This document shows positions 17,622-24,844 of a stretch of DNA of 64,000 nucleotides, piece by piece (the first letter of the stretch is position 1; each line of letters begins with the position of its first letter). The position numbers were made by a program, and so were the translations under genes. The DNA is from Bacteroidia bacterium. Its GTDB lineage: Bacteria; Bacteroidota; Bacteroidia; Chitinophagales; Saprospiraceae. Location of the stretch: the NCBI GenBank assembly GCA_030430845.1, contig JAUIKE010000011.1, forward strand, positions 16,830 to 80,829. Direction: 5' to 3'. Below the pieces are notes generated by a model. It was not told the DNA's origin. It searched no databases and saw only the letters and a program-made list of their open reading frames with translations.

Positions 17622-18338
17622 ATGAAACATCCCAGATTATTTGCCTTATTCAGTATTTTGCTATTCTCTACTCTTAGTACTGCCTTTGGAAAAAAGCTTA
17701 GAGTCACCCTTTGCGTAGGATATGAAGAAGATATTAGTATGAACACCTATCCTGCCGGAGAGAACATTAAAGTTTTTGTTGTCACCGACGAGCCTGCTAA
17801 TGAAGATTTTGAAACGGTCAAAACCAAAGGGAAATATGAAGCCCAGGGCCAAACCCAAAAGCCTGGGATATTAATCCTTTACCTCGAACCTGGTAAGTAC
17901 ATTGCGTATATGGAGGGGCGCGGTTTTCAGGTTTCACCACAAAAATTTATCGTTAGTGAACATGATAATTCCCTTCCAGATCTTAATGATTTTCAAAAAA
18001 GACTCAAGAAGCATAAAAAAATCATAGAAATATTTTCGCATCCAGATTCCCTAAACGGACTGACTTATCTTAAGATAGAACTTGACAACTATACAAAAAC
18101 TATTCTGGATGATATTACACTCGATTATTTGCGACAGGCCTTAATCGACTACCAACCGGGTCGCCCTAACCCTCAATTTGACCAGTTTATGAATCAACTT
18201 TTTGAAAAGAACCCGGAAGTGATCAAGGATCCCAGATTTCAGAATATAGTCGGCGGCTTTATCGAAGAGAACCCATTAATCAATAAGAATTTCCTCAAAC
18301 CCTGGGGGCTGGACATTAAAGAACTAAATCGATATTAA
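17622..18338 (+). CDS. Secreted protein of unknown function
   Basis: From ATG 17622 the protein has 238 residues with a clear signal peptide (LFALFSILLFSTLSTAFG). After it comes a beta-rich part (KLRVTLCVGYEEDI; PGILILYLEPGKYIAYMEG) that may be Ig- or carboxypeptidase-regulatory-like, and then helical segments (DFQKRLKKHKKIIEIFS; FDQFMNQLFEKNPEVIKD). I do not recognise a family. It follows the EAD membrane protein by 46 bp, so the pair may act together across the envelope. Its last codons (Arg-Tyr-stop) lie inside a palindrome shared with the convergent viaA gene. Confidence 0.65.
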   Translation: MKHPRLFALFSILLFSTLSTAFGKKLRVTLCVGYEEDISMNTYPAGENIKVFVVTDEPANEDFETVKTKGKYEAQGQTQKPGILILYLEPGKYIAYMEGRGFQVSPQKFIVSEHDNSLPDLNDFQKRLKKHKKIIEIFSHPDSLNGLTYLKIELDNYTKTILDDITLDYLRQALIDYQPGRPNPQFDQFMNQLFEKNPEVIKDPRFQNIVGGFIEENPLINKNFLKPWGLDIKELNRY

Positions 18339-18383
18339 AAAAGAAGAGCCGGCGAATTCGCCGGCTCTTCTTTTTTAATATCG
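18330..18383. terminator. 54-bp perfect palindrome: bidirectional terminator shared by two convergent genes
   Basis: Positions 18330-18383 are perfectly self-complementary, centred at GAATTC (18356/18357), with GC core GAGCCGGC and A/T arms. It contains the final CGA TAT TAA of both converging genes, so both proteins end in Arg-Tyr. Both strands show the stem followed by a T-run. Confidence 0.9.
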
Positions 18384-20015
18384 GTTCCTTATCTCTCCCA
18401 AGCCCCTCGATAACTCCTTGATGATCCCTTTCTTCTTCGGATCATACACCCAGTTCGTATCAAAGTATTCCAAAATTTTAGAATTAGGATCATCAGAAAG
18501 CGTCAGGGAGTGGAACTGAGTGCCCTTATTTTGCTGGAAATATTTGACATCCTTCAGCACTTCTTTATCTACCCGGTACATAATAAAATCAGATACGACC
18601 AGTACGTCCGCATCCTGATAATCGTTGGAGCGGAGTTGGTTTAAGGCTTCGTATAAGGGCAGGGAAATATCCGTACCTCCATGGAAAGACATCCGCAGGA
18701 AGTTGGCAATCTCGTCAATGGAATTGGCCACGTTATAAAGGTCAAAAGTTTTGATGCCGATAGAAAAGTTGATCAGATAAGCCCTCCTGTTTTCCCGAAC
18801 CGCCATTTTCAGAATGCCCAGACACAGCACCTTAGCGATCTGCTCCGGCCGGCCCATCATGGATTCACTGGTGTCCACACAGATAATAAACGGCCCCTTT
18901 TCTTTCATTTTAATCCGCTGAGCTACTTCTACAAACTTATCTTCGCTTTTCACCAATTTACGATCCTCATAACGGAAGGTCATCAGGTTTTTCTCGGCAA
19001 ATTTTTTCAAAAAGAGGGTTTCGGTATCCTCATCACCCAATAGTGCCGCCTCTGAGCTGAGCAAATTATTCAAATCATCGCTGTCATGCACCCCGACAAT
19101 TTCCGCTTTGGAATGTTCATCGCTGACCCACTCTTGCCGGATAATCGTCTTTTCGTAGCTTTCCTCTTCCATTTCGATCTCTGCTTCTCTCAATTGCCCC
19201 AACAGTTCCGACAATTCGCGGATCGAGGCTTCGTCCCTGAGCAGGTCGTCGTATTCCTTCAGTACATCAAAGGAAGTATCTTCCCAGAGCGAGCGCGACA
19301 TATCCCAATAACTTCCCAAGTATTCGGTAAAAGGTTTTACCAGATCGGTTAGCTTGAGGTATTCATCTACTTTCGCCTCTACCGTTTCCGTAAAGGCTTC
19401 TTTTTCTTCCTCCAGTTTTTGAAGTTGATACTCCAGTATTTTAGCATTCAATAAGGCATCCCATTGGGCCAGCAGATCGGTCAGAAGCAGTTCTAATTTG
19501 TTACGGTTGGCCTCGTCCAGGTCTTTTATTTTACCGGTAGACAGGATATTCTTGAAGCGATTTTCGTAAAAATCGATATCCAGTTGGTCTTTAGAATAAT
19601 TTTTACGCAAAAAATTGATCAGGAAATGCCAGCGGTCCTCAAAAACATGCAGAGGCGTCACCGTCCAGCCTTCCAGTCGCTTTAATTCGCTGTCGTAAGG
19701 ATTTTTGGAACGGGCTTTTTGGTAGGATTTACGCAACCAGTAGAGGGTGTCCAGAATGATCTGACGAGTGATTTTCTGGTTGCCTTCCGTAATTTTCATC
19801 AAACCATCGATCTCAAACAAGTCATCCAAGGCTTTAGTAAAATACTGATAGTACTGATCATTGAGATCGGGAATCGTGAAGGCATCCGGCTCCAGTTTGT
19901 TTTGCAGGTAGCGGACCAGGTACTTTCTCGTTTGTCGGTCCAGCAATTCTCCAAATTCAATGAAGCGCTGATACTCTTCTTCTATTTGTTGGTTGATGTC
20001 TTGTTGTGGATTCAT
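18375..20015 (-). CDS. viaA: ViaA-like VWA-domain protein, partner of RavA
   Basis: The 546-residue protein is a long helical N-terminal part plus a C-terminal von Willebrand A domain with an intact MIDAS start (FIICVDTSESMMG) and downstream parts (SFHGGTDISLPLYEAL; DADVLVVSDFIMYRV). This is the ViaA architecture. ViaA works with the AAA+ ATPase RavA, linked in E. coli to respiratory complexes and envelope stress. The matching RavA gene is at 20750-22312 on the same strand, but a Uma2 nuclease gene lies between them, overlapping this start in an ATGA. It shares a palindromic terminator with the convergent gene. Confidence 0.85.
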   Translation of the reverse strand: MNPQQDINQQIEEEYQRFIEFGELLDRQTRKYLVRYLQNKLEPDAFTIPDLNDQYYQYFTKALDDLFEIDGLMKITEGNQKITRQIILDTLYWLRKSYQKARSKNPYDSELKRLEGWTVTPLHVFEDRWHFLINFLRKNYSKDQLDIDFYENRFKNILSTGKIKDLDEANRNKLELLLTDLLAQWDALLNAKILEYQLQKLEEEKEAFTETVEAKVDEYLKLTDLVKPFTEYLGSYWDMSRSLWEDTSFDVLKEYDDLLRDEASIRELSELLGQLREAEIEMEEESYEKTIIRQEWVSDEHSKAEIVGVHDSDDLNNLLSSEAALLGDEDTETLFLKKFAEKNLMTFRYEDRKLVKSEDKFVEVAQRIKMKEKGPFIICVDTSESMMGRPEQIAKVLCLGILKMAVRENRRAYLINFSIGIKTFDLYNVANSIDEIANFLRMSFHGGTDISLPLYEALNQLRSNDYQDADVLVVSDFIMYRVDKEVLKDVKYFQQNKGTQFHSLTLSDDPNSKILEYFDTNWVYDPKKKGIIKELSRGLGEIRNRY

Positions 20016-20602
20016 GTAGTTTTTAACCAGTCTCCTATATTAATGGAAAAACCAGGTAGAAGTTCAACGTCTTTGGTCCAATCTCTAAGAATCCAGTCTT
20101 GCTCAGCTTGTGCTATTAGAATTTGCTGGGAGGAGGATAGTATCCAGATGATGGTTTCGGTACCCCAGGCGTGCATCTTTTTGTTCTTTCGATTGATATA
20201 ATCTTCCCATTTCAATTCACTCAGATCTGCCTTGACATCCACCTCGATTAGGATATTGGGTGCCTGGTCGAAGTATTTTTCATCCATCACCATCTTTTCA
20301 TAACGGTCTTTATGGTAAATGGCAATATCTCCGGCCAAATTATTACCGCGATTGATGTGCATACCAGGCTCGTTGGTGAAATACACATACTCTCCGTCCC
20401 CGATCTCTTTATACAGAAACTTAAGTATTAAATGAATAATGAGCGACTGTAACTTACTACTTCCCACGATACCTTCTCTGGTTTTTCGGCCGGCCAATAC
20501 TTCTTTATAGCCGGCATAATAGATCGGTTGCCCGTCTATTTCTTCATAGATCAATGATCGGGGAATGCTTGCTGTCTCCACTTTTTTACTTTCTGTATCC
20601 AT
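20012..20602 (-). CDS. Uma2-family (DUF820) PD-(D/E)XK endonuclease-like protein
   Basis: The 196-residue protein matches the Uma2 layout: an N-terminal strand/turn (SLIYEEIDGQPIYYAGYKEV), a helix (SKLQSLIIHLILKFLYKEIG), the core Asp strand (NLAGDIAIYHKDRYEKM), the Glu strand (APNILIEVDVKADLSEL) and helix plus final strand (MHAWGTETIIWILSSSQ). The usual PD is GD here and the E-x-K region is divergent, so catalysis is uncertain. It is ATGA-coupled to viaA and lies 147 bp behind ravA. Uma2 genes are often multicopy and scattered, so it may be a mobile or domesticated insert in the ravA-viaA operon. Confidence 0.75.
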   Translation of the reverse strand: MDTESKKVETASIPRSLIYEEIDGQPIYYAGYKEVLAGRKTREGIVGSSKLQSLIIHLILKFLYKEIGDGEYVYFTNEPGMHINRGNNLAGDIAIYHKDRYEKMVMDEKYFDQAPNILIEVDVKADLSELKWEDYINRKNKKMHAWGTETIIWILSSSQQILIAQAEQDWILRDWTKDVELLPGFSINIGDWLKTT

Positions 20603-20749
20603 TGATGATGGTTTGATTAATGGTCACAACCATTCAATTTAATCAAATTCCCTAATAATTGCAGATCCTTTTCGATCCCCTAACTTCTAAGTTTCCAGAA
20701 AATAGCCGTATAGTCAAATCAATGTCCGCTTTTGTCCGGATTTGTCCGC

Positions 20750-22312
20750 TTACAGGCTCGCATAGGCATATTGGATTTTCTCCAAGCGAAGTTTCAACTG
20801 GCGCATGGCTTCCTTCACTTCTTCCATATTAGCCTTTACGATATCGCTTTTGGAGGGATCAACGAAGAGGTTGTTTTCCAGGTGTTGCAATTCTTCCGGT
20901 GAGTTTTCGAGGATATTTTTCTCCTGATCCTCGATGTAGCGCGTCAGGCGCCGGTAGCGTTCCTCCCAGTGCTCTTCAACTACAGGATGCGGCTTTTTAA
21001 AAATAGTATTCGATTTTTCCAGCTTTTGGGTTTTCATTGGATAACTGTACCTGACCGAATTATAAAACACTTCAATGGTATTTTCCTTTGGGCTTTTTTG
21101 TGCCTTGAGGCGGTTAACCAGCTTAGCATTTTCATCATAAAAATTAGTAACGGCCTCTTCGTTCAGCTTGAGTTGCTGAAATTGTTTGATCGGCACCAGG
21201 ATGCCTTCAAATTTATTTTCATCCTTGATCAATTCGTAATAATCTTCCTGTATCGGCATAAGGTGTTCTTCCGTTATGGTGTACTTTACCCGGATTTCGT
21301 TGTTCACATCTTTTTCAAAGTCGGCGATCTCTCGCTTGAGCATATTCAAGTTGACCACCATTGAATAGCCATGCTTTCTGATGGACTCACTGACAATCTC
21401 CCTAACAACTTCCAATTGTACAGGCTTGTTCCAAAGACAATCCACCATTAGAAAGCAATCCATCAGGTTGACCTTATTTCTACTGTTCAAGAAGGCGGAA
21501 GTTCTCAATAAGCGAATGATCTTTTTCCAACGGCGATCATATAGTCTGATTATCTTATCCGCATTATTGGGGCGGGCATTAAATTCTTCGATCTTTACCT
21601 TTACTAATTGGATGGTGTTCAGCACTTCGGGAGGGACGTCTACCTCATCAATGGCCTTAGTCCATTTATCCAGCTCCGCCTCTGTAAATTTCAGTTCTGC
21701 TTCAATATTATCTTCATAGACATCCTCCGTATCCACGATCATGGAAAGGAAGTTATTGAACCGCTTGATATTGTTGACCTGCAGACGGATCAGAAAGCGG
21801 TCCCAGATTGGGTCCAGGCTTTGGTTGGGCGGAGGCAGCTCATTAGAGGCGGTAATGATCCCGCGGATCTTCACGGGAATATCCTGATCGCCATTGCGAT
21901 ACACTTTTTCATTGAGGATGGTCAGTAGGGCATTCTGAATAGCGGGGCCGGCTTTCCAGATTTCGTCCAGGAATACAATATTTGCGCCAGGTAAATATCG
22001 ATCGGTCAGTCGCTCGTATTTATCTTCCTCTTTTAGTTTCTTGATGGACACCGGGCCGAAGATCTCATCCGGCGTACTAAATTTACTCATCAGGTACTCA
22101 AATGACACGCCGTCTCGGAAAGCGAACTTCAACCGACGAGCGATCAGGCTTTTCCCTACTCCCGGAGGGCCCAGCAGAAATATACTTTCGCCTGCCACGG
22201 CACTGAGCAAAGCCAGTTGAATGGCATGCTCTCGTTCGTAGAGCCCACTACTGAGGACGTCGAGCAGTTTTTTTACCCTAATTTTTCGATCAATATCTGT
22301 GAGTAGCTTCAT
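20750..22312 (-). CDS. ravA: RavA-like MoxR-family AAA+ ATPase
   Basis: From ATG 22312 (MKLLTDIDRKIRVKKLL) the protein has 520 residues. It shows Walker A (LLGPPGVGKSLIAR), the MoxR region YLMSKFSTPDEIFGPVSIKK, Walker B (NIVFLDEIWKAGPAIQNALL), sensor 1 (GIITASNELPPPNQ) and an extended C-terminal part as in RavA. MoxR ATPases pair with VWA proteins to remodel or insert cofactors; the ViaA-like gene two positions downstream is the expected partner. An upstream open frame would add 26 residues reading through a dispersed repeat, so the inner ATG is preferred. Confidence 0.9.
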   Translation of the reverse strand: MKLLTDIDRKIRVKKLLDVLSSGLYEREHAIQLALLSAVAGESIFLLGPPGVGKSLIARRLKFAFRDGVSFEYLMSKFSTPDEIFGPVSIKKLKEEDKYERLTDRYLPGANIVFLDEIWKAGPAIQNALLTILNEKVYRNGDQDIPVKIRGIITASNELPPPNQSLDPIWDRFLIRLQVNNIKRFNNFLSMIVDTEDVYEDNIEAELKFTEAELDKWTKAIDEVDVPPEVLNTIQLVKVKIEEFNARPNNADKIIRLYDRRWKKIIRLLRTSAFLNSRNKVNLMDCFLMVDCLWNKPVQLEVVREIVSESIRKHGYSMVVNLNMLKREIADFEKDVNNEIRVKYTITEEHLMPIQEDYYELIKDENKFEGILVPIKQFQQLKLNEEAVTNFYDENAKLVNRLKAQKSPKENTIEVFYNSVRYSYPMKTQKLEKSNTIFKKPHPVVEEHWEERYRRLTRYIEDQEKNILENSPEELQHLENNLFVDPSKSDIVKANMEEVKEAMRQLKLRLEKIQYAYASL

Positions 22313-22325
22313 TGTAGGATTTATG

Positions 22326-22445
22326 TTGTCCGTTGCTCGTTGTCCGCGATTAAACGAGTACCGGATAACGAGCAACGGATTGAAAATCAAGGTTTAATTG
22401 AATAGTCTATTTTCTTAAACCCTCTTTTGAAAAATAGGGGATGAC
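22326..22445. repeat. Dispersed intergenic hairpin repeat, copy A
   Basis: About 120 bp closely match 52507-52627. The first half is a hairpin (TCCGTTGCTCGTTGTCC facing GGATAACGAGCAACGGA); the second half is a conserved tail (TTGAAAATCAAGGTTT, then TCTTAAACCCTCTTTT and AATAGGGGATGAC). The stem is kept in both copies although its bases differ. It lies between slyD and ravA starts/stops and contains no gene. Confidence 0.8.
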
Positions 22446-22465
22446 TCATATTTTGTTCCGTGGTA

Positions 22466-22990
22466 CTAATTTTCTCCAAACCCAGGTCGATGGATGCCAT
22501 CTTCCTGAATGTAGTGCTTGCGGATCAATTCATCCACCGTGGCTTCTCTAATATGCAGTACAACGCCTTTAAAGTGTAATTGTTTACCCGCCATGGCATG
22601 ATTGAAGTCAACTTTGACGTGGGTATCGGAATAGGAAAGTATTTTACCCTGGTGAGATTCTCCGGTATCGTCAACCAGAGACACATAAGTGTTTTCAACA
22701 ATCAGATTAGGTGGAATTGCCCCGTTTATCTCGAAGGCTTTGATAGGCACATCAATGATATTGCCTTTTTGGATTACGCCATAGGCTTCATCTGGCTGTA
22801 GTACAAATTCAAAAGTATCATCTTCGGAAAGGCCCCGCAAATTTTCTTCAAAGGCAGGTAAGAGCTTACCACTACCAAACAGAAACTTGAAGGGCCAGTT
22901 GATATCCATTCGTTCCATCAACTCTCCATCCGGCCCTCCTTCACGCAACTCATAAGCGATGGTAACTATGTTATGTTCTTCAACTATCAT
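22466..22990 (-). CDS. FKBP-type peptidyl-prolyl isomerase, SlyD-like
   Basis: The 174-residue cytoplasmic protein has the SlyD split-FKBP layout: VTIAYELREGG, then the FLFGSGKLLPAFEENLRG flap core, the inserted chaperone (IF) domain (ENTYVSLVDDTGESHQGKI, then DTHVKVDFNHAMAGKQLHFK) and a closing FKBP strand. NHAMAGKQL is a SlyD hallmark. It lacks the long His-rich tail of E. coli SlyD. It catalyses prolyl isomerisation and chaperones folding. It lies between the dispersed repeat upstream of ravA and a ferredoxin operon on the same strand. Confidence 0.9.
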   Translation of the reverse strand: MIVEEHNIVTIAYELREGGPDGELMERMDINWPFKFLFGSGKLLPAFEENLRGLSEDDTFEFVLQPDEAYGVIQKGNIIDVPIKAFEINGAIPPNLIVENTYVSLVDDTGESHQGKILSYSDTHVKVDFNHAMAGKQLHFKGVVLHIREATVDELIRKHYIQEDGIHRPGFGEN

Positions 22991-23063
22991 TTTTCACTAA
23001 TTGTTTTGAAAATAAAACTACAGTGAATACTCAAATGTTTAGCAGAAGCCCCATATACTATCC

Positions 23064-23115
23064 ACCTTCATCCCTCGACCTTCGTCCTTCGTCCTTCTTT
23101 GACCTTCGTCCTTCC
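23064..23115. repeat. GAAGGWC heptamer run (copy 1)
   Basis: Read on the minus strand, this stretch is a run of 7-bp units GAAGGAC/GAAGGTC with small breaks, ending in GAGGG. The same unit recurs at 32001-32027. It lies between the ferredoxin and slyD genes. Confidence 0.7.
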
Positions 23116-23118
23116 TAA

Positions 23119-23439
23119 TCAGTCTTCCGACTCAGGCGCTAATTTGACCACCATTCCATCTAATTCGTCGGTCAGTCTAAGCTGGCAGCCCAGGCGAGAA
23201 TTATCCTCTACGAAAAATGCCTGATCCAGCATGTCTTCTTCCTCTTCAGACATCTCAGGTAATTCAGTTTCACTCAGGATATACATGTGGCAGGAAGAGC
23301 AAAGTGCCATACCTCCACAGGTTCCTTTTACGGGAAGTTCGTAGGCTTTGCACAGCTCCATCATATTCATATTCATATCGGTGGGTGCGTCCAGTTCATG
23401 CTTTCGTTCATGCCTGTCTATTACAGTTATCTTGACCAT
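23119..23439 (-). CDS. Adrenodoxin-type 2Fe-2S ferredoxin
   Basis: The 106-residue protein has the plant/adrenodoxin cluster pattern: three Cys in PVKGTCGGMALCSSCHMYIL and the last in NSRLGCQLRLTDELDG. Acidic segments (EMSEEEEDMLDQ) fit docking to redox partners. It should carry single electrons to an oxygenase, desaturase or Fe-S assembly partner that is not in this window. It is 83 bp downstream of the zinc-ribbon/MOSC/membrane-protein operon on the same strand. Confidence 0.92.
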   Translation of the reverse strand: MVKITVIDRHERKHELDAPTDMNMNMMELCKAYELPVKGTCGGMALCSSCHMYILSETELPEMSEEEEDMLDQAFFVEDNSRLGCQLRLTDELDGMVVKLAPESED

Positions 23440-23522
23440 TGCTGCTCGTTTAAGTTAGTTGATCGTTTAAAGGCCGAAAAATAAAAACTTTTGGTGGCTA
23501 AAATTGTGAACTATTAACTTTT

Positions 23523-23789
23523 TTATGGTACATCTGTAATAACTTGAGAGATTTCCTCCAATTCTTCTTCCAGCCAATCATCCAGGTGGTGGTACCAATC
23601 GAGATGGGGCGACCATTCCGAGCACCCTCCTGCGAAGGGAATACATTGAGTATTTTTCCACTGCTTTCCACAGGAAGGGCATTTACCTCCTGTTTCGAAG
23701 GTATTCCAGCTATGTCCGCAAGAACAAGACCAATAGGGTGCTCCATCCGGCTCCCAGCCGCATTTCGGGCAGGCTATTTTTTCATTCAT
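23523..23789 (-). CDS. Small zinc-ribbon protein
   Basis: The 88-residue protein has two CxxC-type knuckles (ACPKCGWEPDG; KCPSCGKQWKN) plus extra Cys/His (YWSCSCGHSWN; QCIPFAGGCSEWS; WYHHLDDW) that could bind one or two zinc ions. The acidic C-terminus (WLEEELEEI) is probably helical. I do not recognise a characterised family. Its ATG overlaps the MOSC gene's stop by 4 bp, so the two are translationally coupled. Confidence 0.75.
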   Translation of the reverse strand: MNEKIACPKCGWEPDGAPYWSCSCGHSWNTFETGGKCPSCGKQWKNTQCIPFAGGCSEWSPHLDWYHHLDDWLEEELEEISQVITDVP

Positions 23790-24280
23790 GATATTGACTC
23801 CTTTTTTACAAGTAGTCCAACGGCATCTCCCACTCGAATAGTTCCTCCCTGGATTACTTTTGCTAAAATTCCGCCATGACCTCTCATGGCGTTATAGCCA
23901 CCAGGGCCCAGGTTTTCTTCCATTCGCGAACAAGGATAGCAAAAACCGGTCATTTCCAGGATCACTTCTCCGATCTGAAAATGCTGATCTTTCAAGGCAA
24001 GTAAATTAATACCGGATACGACGATATTACGGCGGGTCAGGCCGGGGTCAATGGTATCCGTTTGGAGTATTTTGGCAACAGTCTCCAGGTGCTCTGCCTG
24101 AATGAGCGTTACCTGGCGGTTGCCGCCGGCTTTGCCGTAATGATCACCAATGAGCCCTTGCTCCAGGTCCACTTTGACATCCTTAACACTGCTAAGCTCC
24201 GCTCTTTTGGATGGGCGGAGGCCGATCCAGTCTACTTTGCCCTTTTGCGGCAAAATATTGGTTAATTCTTTTAAAGTCAT
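23786..24280 (-). CDS. MOSC-domain protein (YiiM/MoCo-sulfurase C-terminal type)
   Basis: At 164 residues this is a single MOSC domain: GLIGDHYGKAGGNRQVTLIQ, GLTRRNIVVSGINLLALKD, then the putative catalytic Cys region TGFCYPCSRMEENLGPGGYN and GHGGILAKVIQGG. MOSC domains bind molybdenum cofactor or transfer sulfur; stand-alone members include YiiM-like N-hydroxy reductases. It is coupled by 4-bp overlaps both to the upstream membrane protein and the downstream zinc-ribbon gene. Confidence 0.88.
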   Translation of the reverse strand: MTLKELTNILPQKGKVDWIGLRPSKRAELSSVKDVKVDLEQGLIGDHYGKAGGNRQVTLIQAEHLETVAKILQTDTIDPGLTRRNIVVSGINLLALKDQHFQIGEVILEMTGFCYPCSRMEENLGPGGYNAMRGHGGILAKVIQGGTIRVGDAVGLLVKKESIS

Positions 24281-24759
24281 GATTCAGAAATTTCTTTTAC
24301 GAAAAGGACTAATTTTTCCATCTGATCTCTGCCCAGTTTTTTCCCAAAATTAGCAGAAAGATATACCAGGATCAATACTACACTCAACAGAGGCAATAAC
24401 CACAATATACCGGAAGATAATCCCAGATTATACCGAGAAAACCCGATAACTGCAACTACCATTAGGGTAAAACCAAGAAAAAAATAAAAAAAGACGAACA
24501 TTAACCAAACGGAAGGTTTAGGACCGATCAGTCCGTAGATCGTAGCCCCATCTTCTTTTTCTACTACATCCATCGACAATTGTGGTGACCAGAAATGATC
24601 ATCCACCAACGGAATTTTTAAAACTACATGCCAATCGGTAATGTAGCCCTTAAAATAGGCTTCTGGTTTTTTTAAGGCTTCATCCAAACGTCTTAATATT
24701 TCGTTCTTGTTCAATGGCGAGTTTAGTTCAAACCTGGGTCTGATTTCTAATGTTGACAT
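24277..24759 (-). CDS. Two-helix membrane protein of unknown function
   Basis: The 160-residue protein has a soluble N-terminus of about 80 residues (FELNSPLNKNEILRRLDEAL) and two adjacent transmembrane helices (LMFVFFYFFLGFTLMVVAVI; GILWLLPLLSVVLILVYLSA), then a short basic tail. No family is recognised. It is the first gene of an overlapping set with the MOSC and zinc-ribbon genes, preceded by a long A/T stem-loop in its leader. Confidence 0.7.
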   Translation of the reverse strand: MSTLEIRPRFELNSPLNKNEILRRLDEALKKPEAYFKGYITDWHVVLKIPLVDDHFWSPQLSMDVVEKEDGATIYGLIGPKPSVWLMFVFFYFFLGFTLMVVAVIGFSRYNLGLSSGILWLLPLLSVVLILVYLSANFGKKLGRDQMEKLVLFVKEISES

Positions 24760-24770
24760 GGTGTGTTTAT

Positions 24771-24830
24771 AGGAATTATTAATTTAAACAAGCGACTGTG
24801 TTTGGACGACTGCTTAAATTAATAATTCCT
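24771..24830. other. Long A/T-rich stem-loop
   Basis: A 17-bp perfect stem (AGGAATTATTAATTTAA and its complement) encloses a 26-nt loop. On the minus strand it lies 15 bp after the TonB receptor gene's stop and 12 bp before the next gene's ATG. It could be a weak terminator or a leader structure. Confidence 0.55.
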
Positions 24831-24844
24831 TTTCAAAAAAAGAA

